64,000 nucleotides of DNA from Halalkalibacterium ligniniphilum (GCF_000334155.1 NZ_ANNK01000087.1:20266-84265), one strand, 5' to 3'; positions 47,943 to 58,114 are shown, counted from the stretch's first letter. Numbers and translations are program-made. The notes: a model not told the origin generated them from the sequence alone.

Positions 47943-48812
47943 TCAGTCAACAGAGAAATGATAAAATGAGGCGATTTCTTTCATATGCTTCTTGAATGGT
48001 GGAATATCTTTAAAGTTTGATAACATCCCTTGAATAACAGGCACTCGTGGGTTCTCTTTGTTTATTTCAGATTCTAGTACGTCTAATGAGATTTCAAGAT
48101 CTTCCTTCTCGTCCATTTTCGCTAATTCTTTTTTCATGTCCTCAATAATGATTTCAACGTGATTGACGTTTTTGAAAGAAAAGGCTTTTGTTTTGTTTAG
48201 TAATCGTTCCATTTTCTCATCGGACAGAATCGGTTGGTCGCCTGTAATTGAAGCAACAATGCCGTCCATTCTACGCATAATAAATGCAGTCAGTTCCTCT
48301 AATGTAAAGCTATCCTTGTCAAAAATTAAGATTTTTATATAGGATTGGAATAACCCTTCGAGCATCATCGATAAGTCCCAAAGATAAGGCTTAATTGCCT
48401 CTCCATAAATGGAATTCAATCCATTACGATAAAATTGCTGAATTTCTTCGTGCATTTTTAAGATTAATCCTTTAATCGAGTCATTTAATAAGATGACCTG
48501 TTCCCGTGTCTGCATAATGATAAATTCCTTATGCTCCAATAAGGTTTCAAACATTGCATTTAACTGTTTAATGAATTTTTCTCTAGCAGGTAAGTTTTTA
48601 TGGTCAAATTCTGAAAGTTTTTGTTGGATTTTTTCAAAATGATGCTGGAGAATCGCCAAAAGAAGTGCGTCCTTTGATTTGAAATAAAGATAAAAAGCTC
48701 CTTTGGATATGCCGCTTTCCGTTGCAATTTCTTGAATTGATGTTGAGGTAAAACCTTTCATAGCAAAGAGCTTCATTGCTGCGTCAATGATCATTCTTTC
48801 CTTCTCTTTCAA
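47943..48812 (-). CDS. TetR-family regulator (YerO-like)
   Basis: 289 aa, long for TetR. The N-terminal helix-turn-helix is clear (IIDAAMKLFAMKGFTSTSIQEIA, then ISKGAFYLYFKSKDALL; residues about 8-52, read as two parts). The rest is an all-helical ligand-binding domain with an extra C-terminal part. It is divergent from the RND pump gene, with three operator copies between them. In Bacillus the same pair (yerO-yerP/swrC) occurs, and the regulator represses the pump and itself until an inducer is bound. Confidence 0.9.
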   Translation of the reverse strand: MKEKERMIIDAAMKLFAMKGFTSTSIQEIATESGISKGAFYLYFKSKDALLLAILQHHFEKIQQKLSEFDHKNLPAREKFIKQLNAMFETLLEHKEFIIMQTREQVILLNDSIKGLILKMHEEIQQFYRNGLNSIYGEAIKPYLWDLSMMLEGLFQSYIKILIFDKDSFTLEELTAFIMRRMDGIVASITGDQPILSDEKMERLLNKTKAFSFKNVNHVEIIIEDMKKELAKMDEKEDLEISLDVLESEINKENPRVPVIQGMLSNFKDIPPFKKHMKEIASFYHFSVD

Positions 48813-48903
48813 ACTAAATCACCCCTAATTGCATGCTGCTCTTTTTTATTATGCCTTATTTTTCATGATATAGTGAAGCTTTTATGAAGATAATAACAAA
48901 AGA

Positions 48904-48975
48904 TTGACGTATGACTGACTGGTCATTTATAGTATAAAATTAGAATGACCATTCAGTCAATGACCGATTAGTCAT
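48904..48975. promoter_or_regulatory. RND pump promoter with three TetR operators
   Basis: Three ATGAC-N6-GTCAW sites: 48911-48926, 48945-48960 and 48960-48975. The first lies in the spacer of a promoter TTGACG (48904-48909) ... TATAGT (48928-48933). The arrangement fits repression by the divergent TetR protein. Confidence 0.7.
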
Positions 48976-49000
48976 TGGACAATGTAAGGGAGAGACACGC

Positions 49001-52000
49001 ATGAAAAAAGTAATTCAGTTTTCATTAAATAATAAGTTTGCCATGTGGCTGCTGACGATCATAGTTACCGTGGCAGGCTTGTATTCAGGCTTCAACATGA
49101 AGCTTGAAACCATTCCAGATATTACTCCACCACTTGTGTCGGTCACGACCGTTTATCCTGGTGCAACACCAGAAGAGGTCGCTGATAAAGTATCTGAACC
49201 GATTGAGACAAGAGTTCAAAATTTAGAAGGTGTGACAGTCGTCAGTTCTTCATCTTTCCAAAACGCTTCCTCTGTACAAATTGAATACAATTTTGATAAA
49301 GACATGGAGAAAGCAGAGGATGAAGTGAAGGATGTGCTAAGTAATTTGGAATTACCTGAGGGTGTACAGGATCCTCAAGTTTCCCGCCTTAGCTTTAGTG
49401 CATTTCCGATCATGTCTTTAAGTATTTCAAATACAAATCAATCATTAGCAGAGTTGACAAAATCTGTGGAAGAAAAAATCGTACCAGAAATTGAGGGAAT
49501 CGATGGGGTAGCTTCTACGCAAATTTCTGGGCAAGAAGTAGAAGAAGTTCAGTTAATATTTGACCGTGAAAAAATGAATGAATACGGATTAAGTGAAGAG
49601 ACGGTTACTAATATCATAAAAGGTTCTGATGTGACCTTTCCATTAGGTCTCTATACATTTGCAGATTCTGAAAAGTCTGTCGTCATTGATGGCAACATTA
49701 CAAATATTGACGATTTGCGTACGATGCGAATTCCAATTATGCCTACAGCGGGTCAACCCTCAGTTCCTGAAGCACCGCCTGCAGAAATGTCACCACAGGA
49801 TTTAGACCAACAGGTACCAATCCCTACAACGGCCATTCCTACGGTAGAGTTACAGGAAATTGCATCTGTTGAAGTGGTAGGAAAGGTAGAATCCATTTCA
49901 AGAACAAATGGGGAAGAATCAATCGGTGTACAAATTGTCAAAGCAGCTGATGCAAATACAGTAGATGTTGTAAACGCAGTAAAGGAAAAAATGGCTGAGC
50001 TTGAATCAGAATCAGACGGGCTCAAGGTTACAACTATTTTTGACCAAGGGAAGCCGATTGAAGAGTCGGTTCACACAATGCTAAGTAAAGCAATATTTGG
50101 TGCTATTTTTGCCATGATCATTATTTTGCTTTTCTTGCGTAATGTCCGTACAACGATTATTTCAGTCATTTCCATTCCTTTGTCGTTATTGATTGCGATT
50201 TTATTGTTAAATCAAATGGATATTACGTTAAACATGATGACACTTGGAGCAATGACGGTTGCGATTGGACGTGTCATTGATGATTCGATCGTCGTTATTG
50301 AAAATATTTTTAGACGTATGTCGTTACAAAATGAGAATCTACGTGGAAAAGAGTTAATTGTCGAAGCAACAAAAGAAATGTTTATGCCAATAACCTCTTC
50401 AACGATTGTAACGATTGCTGTCTTTTTCCCATTAGGGTTAGTGCAAGGTCCGGTTGGCGAAATGTTTATGCCGTTTGCCTTAACAATTGTCTTTGCATTA
50501 TTGGCTTCTCTCTTAGTAGCGGTTACGATCGTACCGATGATGGCTCATGCTTTATTTAAAAAAGGAGTTCCAACAAAGCATAAGGTTGAAGATGAAGAGA
50601 AGCCTGGGAAATTAGCAGTTAGCTATAAAAAGATCTTAAATTGGTCTTTAAATCATAAGCTTATTACTTCAGGTGTTGCACTCCTAATGCTAGTAGGAAG
50701 CTTGTTCCTTATTCCTGTGATCGGTGTTAGTTTCTTACCTGCCGATGAGGAAAAAATGGTGATTGCAACCTATACACCAGAGCCTGGTCAAACATCTGAA
50801 GAGGTCGAGGGCATTGCGACAGAAGCAGAGACGTTCTTCATGGAGCGAGCTGGAGTAGAGACCGTTCAGTTTTCAGTAGGTGGGGAAAACCCAATGAATC
50901 CTGGACAGTCTAACTCGACAATCTTTTACATCCAATATGATGATGAGACAGAAAACTTTGAGCAAGAAAAAGAAGATGTGATCAATGATTTAAAAGAAGT
51001 AATTCAACAAGGAACATGGGCAAGTCAAGACTTTTCAGGTATGGGAGCAAGTAATGCTCTCACTGTTCTCGTCTACGGCGAGAGCATGGAAGAGATTACA
51101 CCTGTAGTGAATGATGTAGCTGATATTTTTGCTGAGAATGATAGGCTTCGAAACGTAAGCACAAGCATTTCTGATACGTATGAGGAATATACACTTGTTG
51201 CGAATCAAGAAGCTCTTAGTGAATTGGGTCTCACTGCAGCTCAAATTGGTATGGAGCTTTCTAATGCTGGTCAGCGTCAGGTTTTAACGACAATCGAAAA
51301 CAACGGGCAAGACATTAATGTCTATGTGGAAGTCGAAGCTGAAAATTTTGAGGATATTCAGGATTTGACAGACAAGATGATTCAATCACCATTAGGAATA
51401 GAAGTCGCCATTGAGGATGTAGTTAACATCGAAGAAGGAAGCACCTCGGATACAATCACTAGACGTGACGGACGAATCTATGCTGATGTTAGTGCTGAGA
51501 TTACAACAAAGGATGTCGCACAAGTATCGTCAGCGATTCAAAGTGAGATTGATAAGCTAGAGTTGCCAGCAAACGTTGAGGTATCCATGGGTGGGGTAAC
51601 TGAAGATATTGCAGAATCCTTTACTCAGTTAGGATTGGCTATGCTTGTTGCCATTGCCATCGTCTATTTGGTACTTGTCCTCACGTTTGGCGGTGCGTTA
51701 GCGCCATTTGCCATTCTCTTCTCCTTGCCATTTACGATTATCGGTGCCCTGCTTGGTTTGCTGATTGCTGGGGAGACGTTAAGTATCTCTGCAATGATTG
51801 GCGGACTCATGTTAATTGGCATCGTTGTAACAAATGCGATTGTGTTAATTGACCGTGTGATTCATAAAGAAAATGAAGGCTTAACAACAAGAGATGCCCT
51901 GCTTGAAGCAGCAGGTACACGTCTTCGTCCAATTTTGATGACGGCAATTGCAACGATTGCAGCTTTGGCTCCATTAGCGGTTGGTTTAGAAGGTAGTGGA

Positions 52001-52135
52001 TTAATCTCAAAAGGATTAGGGGTAACAGTAATTGGTGGTTTAACAAGCTCTACTCTGCTTACTCTTTTGATTGTTCCGATTGTTTATGAGAGCTTAATGA
52101 AGCTTAAGAAAAAGGGAAGAAAGTACGAAGACTAA
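49001..52135 (+). CDS. RND-family efflux pump (SwrC/YerP-like)
   Basis: 1044 aa, the full length of an AcrB-type RND transporter. One membrane segment lies at the N terminus, a large outer loop at about 40-340, a membrane block about 345-540 (with AIGRVIDDSIVVIENIFRR, the proton-relay Asp pair), a second outer loop about 570-850 and a last membrane block. In Bacillus SwrC gives tolerance to surfactin and other amphiphiles and works with no outer membrane channel. No periplasmic adaptor gene adjoins. AAGGGAGAG precedes the ATG. Control by the divergent TetR. Confidence 0.93.
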   Translation: MKKVIQFSLNNKFAMWLLTIIVTVAGLYSGFNMKLETIPDITPPLVSVTTVYPGATPEEVADKVSEPIETRVQNLEGVTVVSSSSFQNASSVQIEYNFDKDMEKAEDEVKDVLSNLELPEGVQDPQVSRLSFSAFPIMSLSISNTNQSLAELTKSVEEKIVPEIEGIDGVASTQISGQEVEEVQLIFDREKMNEYGLSEETVTNIIKGSDVTFPLGLYTFADSEKSVVIDGNITNIDDLRTMRIPIMPTAGQPSVPEAPPAEMSPQDLDQQVPIPTTAIPTVELQEIASVEVVGKVESISRTNGEESIGVQIVKAADANTVDVVNAVKEKMAELESESDGLKVTTIFDQGKPIEESVHTMLSKAIFGAIFAMIIILLFLRNVRTTIISVISIPLSLLIAILLLNQMDITLNMMTLGAMTVAIGRVIDDSIVVIENIFRRMSLQNENLRGKELIVEATKEMFMPITSSTIVTIAVFFPLGLVQGPVGEMFMPFALTIVFALLASLLVAVTIVPMMAHALFKKGVPTKHKVEDEEKPGKLAVSYKKILNWSLNHKLITSGVALLMLVGSLFLIPVIGVSFLPADEEKMVIATYTPEPGQTSEEVEGIATEAETFFMERAGVETVQFSVGGENPMNPGQSNSTIFYIQYDDETENFEQEKEDVINDLKEVIQQGTWASQDFSGMGASNALTVLVYGESMEEITPVVNDVADIFAENDRLRNVSTSISDTYEEYTLVANQEALSELGLTAAQIGMELSNAGQRQVLTTIENNGQDINVYVEVEAENFEDIQDLTDKMIQSPLGIEVAIEDVVNIEEGSTSDTITRRDGRIYADVSAEITTKDVAQVSSAIQSEIDKLELPANVEVSMGGVTEDIAESFTQLGLAMLVAIAIVYLVLVLTFGGALAPFAILFSLPFTIIGALLGLLIAGETLSISAMIGGLMLIGIVVTNAIVLIDRVIHKENEGLTTRDALLEAAGTRLRPILMTAIATIAALAPLAVGLEGSGLISKGLGVTVIGGLTSSTLLTLLIVPIVYESLMKLKKKGRKYED

Positions 52136-52149
52136 AACTAAAAAGTTAG

Positions 52150-52184
52150 AAAGAGGCTGACGTTTTTTATCAGCCTCTTTTTTA
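52150..52184. terminator. Convergent terminator
   Basis: AAAGAGGCTGA pairs with TCAGCCTCTTT (9-nt loop), then TTTTT; it serves the RND gene and the convergent transporter gene. Confidence 0.8.
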
Positions 52185-52190
52185 TGTCTA

Positions 52191-53444
52191 TTAACAGCTT
52201 GTATCAGTTGGCTTTGGTACTGAAAGACCAAAGAGAGGTCGTAAATACAAAGCAACATAGGTTCCAGCAAGAGCCATAATGCCCCATACCCAACCGTGCA
52301 TGCTAAATGAAGCAATCCCGCTGAAGTAAGCACCAATATTACAACCAAAAGCAAGTCGTGCCCCGTATCCCATTAAGACGCCACCGATAAGTGATGCAGC
52401 AGCGGCTTTCATCGGGATTTTTTTCAGAATGAATGCTCCACCAGCCGCCGCAGCAATAAAAGCTCCGACGATGATTCCAAAGTTCATGACACTTGTGGAA
52501 TCAAGAAAGACCGATTGTTGTAGCTGGGCCGCGCGGTCTCCAGACCAATAGCCCCATTGTGTCACATCAATTCCAATTGATTGAGCCATCTTTGAACCCC
52601 ATAATGTAAACGCAGAGGTAATCCCCCAAGGCTGACCACGCACCATAAGTGTCACTGCATTTAATATGGCTAAAATAATCGCTCCTGCAAGCAAGGGCCA
52701 TGAACCGCGAAAAATACGCTTAAAGCCAGTTGCTGTAGCTAGTGGGGCCATTTTCGGAGGGTTTTTCTTCTTTTGAATGTAGAATGTAATCCAAATGATT
52801 ATAGCAAAAACAATTAATTGTAAAACCCATGCACCAAAGTAGCCTAACCCTGTATCAGTCGCCAATGAAATAGCTGGTAATGAAGGTGTCTCCTCCATCC
52901 AAAATGTAAAGTGGGCTGCACCAATAACAGAACCTACGATAAAACCGAACAATGTTAAAAGCATAGATGATCTGCCGCCACCGACGGCATATAAAGTCCC
53001 AGATGCTCAGCCACCGCCAAGCTGCATACCGACACCGAAAATAAACGCACCAACAAGAAGGCTAACGCCGACAGGAGAAACAAATCCTTGCGGCTCATTT
53101 CCAAAAAATCCTGCACCGAATGCAAGAATTGGAGCAAATAGTGTTGATGCAATCGCCAGCATGAGCATGTGTGCTCGTAAGCCTTCACCATTTCCTACCG
53201 ACATTAAGCGGCGAAACGCTGAAGTGAAGCCGAAACGGGCATGAAATAACGTATAACCGAGTAAAAGTCCTAACCAAAGCTGTACTAAAAAGGAATAATC
53301 AGCAATGGCATACGTTGTAAAGCTAAGGACAACGGCAGCTCCTAATCCAAGAGCGATATACAGCTGTTGGGGAGGTGGCATTGTTGGTCTTTGAAGGTTT
53401 TGAACTTCAAGAGACTTTGCTTTTGAACTTAGTGTACTCATCAT
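52191..53444 (-). CDS. yeeE: YeeE/YedE-family transporter with in-frame TGA at a conserved Cys
   Basis: Read through one TGA (53009-53007), the frame gives 417 codons with about ten membrane segments and both halves of the YeeE/YedE (TsuA-type thiosulfate or related sulfur/selenium compound uptake) family: GMQLGGG-TGA-ASGTLYAVGGG in the first half and FGCNIGAYFSG in the second. In the family, the first motif normally carries Cys exactly where TGA stands. No other stop or frameshift is seen in the 1.25 kb, and codon use is normal. The choices are a nonsense mutation (one base from TGT/TGC) or selenocysteine. A TGCCG/CGGCA hairpin (52973-52989) lies 17 nt past the TGA. ATG 53444 or 53441 follows GAGGTGAG. 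It stands alone between a terminator and the treP promoter. Confidence 0.8.
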
Positions 53445-53613
53445 CTCACCTCTAATTCTGATTTGTCTTATTGGACATTGTCTAATTTAATACGGTTTGG
53501 GGAGAAGGTCAATCAAAATATCTCAGACATATGACATTTGTTGAGTGAAAGAGTGAAACGAAGCACACGAATTGAAGGGATGAAAACGATTTCCGTTTAT
53601 TCGAAAAAAAGAT

Positions 53614-53684
53614 TTGACTAACTTGTATATACAAGATAAAATACAAATGTAACAGCTTGTATATACAAATTTGCAAGCGTTTCA
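53614..53684 (+). promoter_or_regulatory. treP promoter with two TreR operators and cre-like site
   Basis: TTGACT (53614-53619), 17-bp spacer, TAAAAT (53637-53642). The spacer holds CTTGTATATACAAG (53622-53635), a perfect palindrome like the TreR operator, and a second copy with one mismatch lies at 53656-53669. TGCAAGCGTTTCA (53672-53684) is a partial cre match. Confidence 0.75.
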
Positions 53685-53792
53685 TTTTGACTCGTTACGT
53701 TTGAATCAAATAAGATAAGAAATACTAAGAATATCTTGAGCATTTTGTATCAAATGTACACATTAAATGAGAACGAGAACAGGGGGAAAAAC

Positions 53793-55205
53793 ATGGCTGA
53801 TTACAAACAAGAAGTAAAACAAATTGTCGAAGCCATTGGTGGTAAGGAAAATATTGATACAGCTACACATTGTGTAACGAGATTACGCTTTGTTTTACAT
53901 GATGAAGACAAAGTAGACCAGGAGAAGCTTGAGAGCATAGATCTCGTGAAAGGTTCATTCTCATCAAACGGGCAATATCAAGTTGTTATTGGACAGGGCA
54001 CGGTGGATAAAGTTTATAAACAAATGGTTGCTGAGACAGGGATCGGTGAAGCAAGCAAGGAAGACGTGAAAAATGCTGCTGCAAAAAAGACAAATATTTT
54101 TCAACGCGCGGTGAAAACGCTTGCCGATATTTTTATTCCAATCCTACCGGCCATCGTTACAGCTGGTCTATTAATGGGGATTAACAACATCCTTACAGCA
54201 CCTGACATCTTTTTTTCAGGAGCGTCAGTTGTCGATCGTTTCCCAAAATGGGCAGATGTGGCAAGCATCATTAACTTGATTGCGAATACGGCATTTGTAT
54301 TCTTACCAGGATTAATCGGTTGGTCAGCAGTAAAACGATTTGGCGGTAGTGAATTACTAGGTATCGTTTTAGGTCTTATGCTCGTTCATCCTGATCTTTT
54401 AAATGCTTGGGGATATGGAGCTGCGCAAAATGAAGGAGGGATTCCGACATGGAACCTCTTTGGCTTACAGATAGAGAAAGTTGGGTATCAGGGTCAAGTG
54501 CTCCCAGTTCTTTTCTCAGCACTCTTGTTAGCGAAAATTGAAGTCTTTTTACGTAAACGAGTTCCTGACTCCATTCAGTTACTTGTCGTAGCACCTGTTG
54601 CATTGCTTGTCACTGGTTTTATCGCTTTTGCGGCGATTGGTCCAATCACATTTACAATTGGAAATGGTATTACGAGCGTATTTACAGGTATATTTGATAC
54701 AGTACCTGCAATTGGTGGATTCCTTTATGGTCTGATTTATGCTCCATTAGTTATTACAGGAATGCATCATACATTTTTAGCTGTGGATTTACAGCTTATT
54801 GCCACAATTGGCGGAACGTTTTTATGGCCGATCTTAGCCCTTTCAAACATTGCTCAAGGATCAGCGACTCTTGGCATGATGCTTGCGACAAAAGATGAGA
54901 AACTAAAAGGCTTGTCTCTATCCTCTGCCATTTCTGCCTATTTAGGGATTACAGAACCGGCTATGTTCGGGGTAAACATTCGTTATAAATTTCCGTTTAT
55001 TTGTGCCATTATCGGATCTGCGATTGCCGCTACATTCATTACGATGAACGGCGTGCTCGCTGCTTCGGTTGGTGTAGGCGGTTTACCAGCGATCTTCTCT
55101 ATTTATTCACAGTACTGGGGAGTTTTCTTAATCGGGATGATTCTCGCATTAGTAATTCCACTTGTTTTAACTTATTTGTTTGCAAAGCTTCGCAAAACTG
55201 CATAG
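53793..55205 (+). CDS. treP: PTS trehalose-specific EIIBC component
   Basis: The ATG at 53793 follows CAGGGGGAAA and gives 470 aa, the size of Bacillus TreP; an upstream frame has no ribosome site. EIIB lies at residues about 1-90 with the phosphorylated Cys in ATHCVTRLRFVL, and EIIC (about 10 membrane segments) follows with GITEPAMFGVN near the end. There is no EIIA domain, so it would use another EIIA, as in Bacillus. TreR-type operators support trehalose. The usual partner genes treA and treR do not follow; ligD does. Confidence 0.88.
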   Translation: MADYKQEVKQIVEAIGGKENIDTATHCVTRLRFVLHDEDKVDQEKLESIDLVKGSFSSNGQYQVVIGQGTVDKVYKQMVAETGIGEASKEDVKNAAAKKTNIFQRAVKTLADIFIPILPAIVTAGLLMGINNILTAPDIFFSGASVVDRFPKWADVASIINLIANTAFVFLPGLIGWSAVKRFGGSELLGIVLGLMLVHPDLLNAWGYGAAQNEGGIPTWNLFGLQIEKVGYQGQVLPVLFSALLLAKIEVFLRKRVPDSIQLLVVAPVALLVTGFIAFAAIGPITFTIGNGITSVFTGIFDTVPAIGGFLYGLIYAPLVITGMHHTFLAVDLQLIATIGGTFLWPILALSNIAQGSATLGMMLATKDEKLKGLSLSSAISAYLGITEPAMFGVNIRYKFPFICAIIGSAIAATFITMNGVLAASVGVGGLPAIFSIYSQYWGVFLIGMILALVIPLVLTYLFAKLRKTA

Positions 55206-55217
55206 GAAAACAATAAA

Positions 55218-55250
55218 GCACATGGACTAAAAGTGATCCATGTGCGTTTA
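55218..55250 (+). terminator. Terminator after treP
   Basis: GCACATGGA and TCCATGTGC pair around a 10-nt loop, followed by GTTTATTT. Confidence 0.65.
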
Positions 55251-55304
55251 TTTGGTTACTTAATCATTCGATTAGTACTGGGCGATTTCATGAGCAATGA
55301 TTCC

Positions 55305-57161
55305 TTATGCTTTTGTTTCTACATTTGCCTTCAGTTGTTCAAGAATGGTACTAAATGGCTGTTTTTCTTTTGTTTCATGAAATGAACGAAAAGGATTTAT
55401 TTTCTGGTGAATTCGATCAAGAACTACGGACAAGGAAAATTCAGTGGGCGAAAGCCGCTCAGTTAGTTCCTCCCATTCAAGTGGTGTTGCGACTAACCCT
55501 TGTTCATTTCCTCTTGGAGAAAAGGGAGCAATGATGGTTTTACCCGATTCGTGTTGCAGGTAATCTAGATAAAGGCGATTTTGCCGATGTTTCTTTAAAC
55601 GCTCTGTTGTAAACCATTGGGGCTCCTGCTCATATAAAAACTGACAGATGAATGAAGTGAACATGCGTGTATCTCGATAGGAAAATGTATTGTCAGGTAA
55701 AGGGAGGTACACCTGCAATCCTTTTCCGCCCGACGTTTTTACAAAGGCGTGCAGTTTAAACTGTTCAAATATGTCCTTCATTCGTAGCGCTGCTTCGATT
55801 GCAAGTGAGAATTCATTACTTGAAGGAGGATCTAAATCAAAGACAATTTCGCTTGGGTGCTGTGAATCGATTGGATTAAAAGGGGTGTGGAATTCCAAGG
55901 CTAGTTGGTTTCCTAACCATAATAGTGTATCAAGCTCGTTGCAAAGAATATAGTTAATTTGTTCAATTTTTACCGTTGAGACGAATTCAGGTGCGTAGTC
56001 GGGGCAATTTTTTTGATAAAATCGATCTTTCTCATTTGCTGAGCGTACCCCATGAGGCAAGCGTATGACTGTAAGGGGACGGTTGAATAGAAAAGGAAGC
56101 ATGGATGGGCCAGCTTCTCGTAAATAATGTAAATAATGATCCTTTGTATAAGACATTGCTGGCCAAACAGGTTTTTCTGGATGTGTGACCTCAATGAATG
56201 GCGGCAAAGGCTCTAAATTTTTTTGCATGACCTCCCAGGTGCAGTCTAATGGCGTTAGATCGAAGCGAAATTGATGGAATCGAGCTTCACGTAAATGTTT
56301 TCCATCAAAATCAATGCAAGCAACATCAAAACAGATAGACGGAGCTAACTTGTAGACATGCTCTGTTGTTTTTAATGAGTTTGTAGTCACAATGGTTTCA
56401 AGTGCTTTGCGTTGCTCTTCTTGAAAGCCATGTGTCATATTTCCAATTTCAACAATTTTACCATCCTTCTGAACCGAAAAATGAAAATAACCATTTTTTT
56501 GATCATATTTTGTTAAAAACACAGAGACATAGCGCCAATGCTTGAGCTTAAGCCATTGATTTGTCCGTTTTCCTTCAAACCAACGACTTTTTACATCCTT
56601 AGCAACGATTCCTTCACCACCATAAAGAAGCACCTTACGCCAAACGTCATCACCATCTGATGAGGTAGCAATGAGCTGAATTTTATCATCCTTATGATAC
56701 TGAACCGATAAAGGGATTTGTAGTTGAGTGAATAATGAACAAAGCTTTTCTTTTCGCTCGTTATACGATGACATGGTCAGATTTTTTCCTTGAAATTTCA
56801 AGAGGTCAAAGCATAAATAATGACATGCTACTTTGTTTGCCCATTCATTAATTGTTTCTTTTTTTCGTAAAAAATTACGAGTTTGTAAGGCTGAAAACTG
56901 AGCACGATAATCATTTTTAAGTACAACAAGCTCTCCATCAAAGGTTAATGGTAAATGGGGTTTTATCCGCTCGTTTAATTTTTCGCAATATGTAATCAAT
57001 TCTGGAAACGATTGGTTTAATAATCGACCTGTTCGACTCACAAGTTCAATTGAGTCTTCTTTCCATTTGAGAATGCAGCGAAATCCGTCATATTTAATTT
57101 CGTACATCCAATTTTCCCCTACTGGAAGGGATGTAGTGGTTTGAAGCAACATTGGTTTCAT
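55305..57161 (-). CDS. ligD: ATP-dependent DNA ligase LigD (ligase plus polymerase)
   Basis: 618 aa with an N-terminal ATP-dependent ligase domain (catalytic Lys23 in YEIKYDGFR; GEGIVAKD; adenylation and OB parts to about 300) and a C-terminal primase-like polymerase domain (about 330-600, with IVFDLDPP acidic motif and VKTSGGKGLQVYLPL). No nuclease domain, the same layout as Bacillus YkoU. It repairs double-strand breaks with Ku by non-homologous end joining. It is divergent from ku with about 110 bp between them. Confidence 0.95.
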   Translation of the reverse strand: MKPMLLQTTTSLPVGENWMYEIKYDGFRCILKWKEDSIELVSRTGRLLNQSFPELITYCEKLNERIKPHLPLTFDGELVVLKNDYRAQFSALQTRNFLRKKETINEWANKVACHYLCFDLLKFQGKNLTMSSYNERKEKLCSLFTQLQIPLSVQYHKDDKIQLIATSSDGDDVWRKVLLYGGEGIVAKDVKSRWFEGKRTNQWLKLKHWRYVSVFLTKYDQKNGYFHFSVQKDGKIVEIGNMTHGFQEEQRKALETIVTTNSLKTTEHVYKLAPSICFDVACIDFDGKHLREARFHQFRFDLTPLDCTWEVMQKNLEPLPPFIEVTHPEKPVWPAMSYTKDHYLHYLREAGPSMLPFLFNRPLTVIRLPHGVRSANEKDRFYQKNCPDYAPEFVSTVKIEQINYILCNELDTLLWLGNQLALEFHTPFNPIDSQHPSEIVFDLDPPSSNEFSLAIEAALRMKDIFEQFKLHAFVKTSGGKGLQVYLPLPDNTFSYRDTRMFTSFICQFLYEQEPQWFTTERLKKHRQNRLYLDYLQHESGKTIIAPFSPRGNEQGLVATPLEWEELTERLSPTEFSLSVVLDRIHQKINPFRSFHETKEKQPFSTILEQLKANVETKA

Positions 57162-57271
57162 TGGCTCACCTCACGTATTTGTTCTAGCATTTGTAGGATG
57201 AGATTAGCTCATACATAGTTAGAATGAATTTCTCACATATTAAACTATATGACTTTTCTGAGGTGAGAATT

Positions 57272-58114
57272 ATGCATACAATGTGGAAAGGCAGTATTAG
57301 TTTCGGATTGGTAAATATCCCAATTAAGCTTCATGTGGCAACTGAAAATAAGGATATAAAGTTACGTCAGCTTCATAAAGAATGCAATACACCAATTAAT
57401 TATAAAAAGGTATGCCCTGTTTGTGAGAAAGAAGTAGAACAAGAAAATATTGTGAAAGCGTATGAATATGCAAAAAATAAATTTATTGAGTTAGACAAGG
57501 AAGAATTGGAGGCATTGCGAAAAGAAAGTGAAGACAAAGCAGTAGAAATTATCGATTTTGTAAAGCTTGAAGATATTGATCCTATTTATTTTGAACGTAG
57601 CTATTTTATGTCACCAGGAGATGGAGGAAGCAAAGCTTATTCCTTACTACGGGAAGCGTTAGCGGAATCTGGAAAAATTGGTGTAGCAAAGATTATTATC
57701 CGTTCAAAGGAACAATTAGCGATCATACGTGTGTACGAAAAAGCATTACTAATGGAGACGATTCATTTTCCTGATGAAGTTCGATCTTTTGAGGAAGTTC
57801 CGAGTATACCTGAAGAGACAGCAGTCTCAAAAAAGGAGCTTGATACTGCTTTGTTATTGATTGAACAACTGACAACAACATTTGAGCCAGAAAAGTATGA
57901 TGACGAGTATCGAACCGCTCTAATGGAGCTTATTGAAACGAAAAAGAAAGGTGAGAAGACCGTTACCGCTCCCGAAAAGCAGCCAACCGCATCAAATGTC
58001 ACCGATCTAATGGCTGCACTTCAAGCCTCCATAGACAAAACGAGAAAAAAGCCAGCAAAAAAAGCCGCAACAAGAAGAAGAGCCGCAGCTTCATCAGTTA
58101 AGAAAAATGCGTAA
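57272..58114 (+). CDS. ku: Ku protein of bacterial NHEJ
   Basis: ATG 57272 follows GAGGTGAG and gives the usual Ku start MHTMWKGSISFGLVNIPIKL. The 280-aa protein has the core Ku ring domain (about 1-210) and a Lys/Ala-rich tail (KKPAKKAATRRRA) that helps DNA binding. It binds DNA ends and recruits the divergently encoded LigD. Confidence 0.96.
   Translation: MHTMWKGSISFGLVNIPIKLHVATENKDIKLRQLHKECNTPINYKKVCPVCEKEVEQENIVKAYEYAKNKFIELDKEELEALRKESEDKAVEIIDFVKLEDIDPIYFERSYFMSPGDGGSKAYSLLREALAESGKIGVAKIIIRSKEQLAIIRVYEKALLMETIHFPDEVRSFEEVPSIPEETAVSKKELDTALLLIEQLTTTFEPEKYDDEYRTALMELIETKKKGEKTVTAPEKQPTASNVTDLMAALQASIDKTRKKPAKKAATRRRAAASSVKKNA

Noticed and set aside
53571..53600. Possible additional TreR site near 53600
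   Set aside because: The sequence there does not match the CTTGTATATACAAG pattern; only two copies are real.
57224..57271. Upstream 16-codon extension of ku
   Set aside because: No ribosome site at 57224, and ATG 57272 gives the conserved Ku N terminus after GAGGTGAG.
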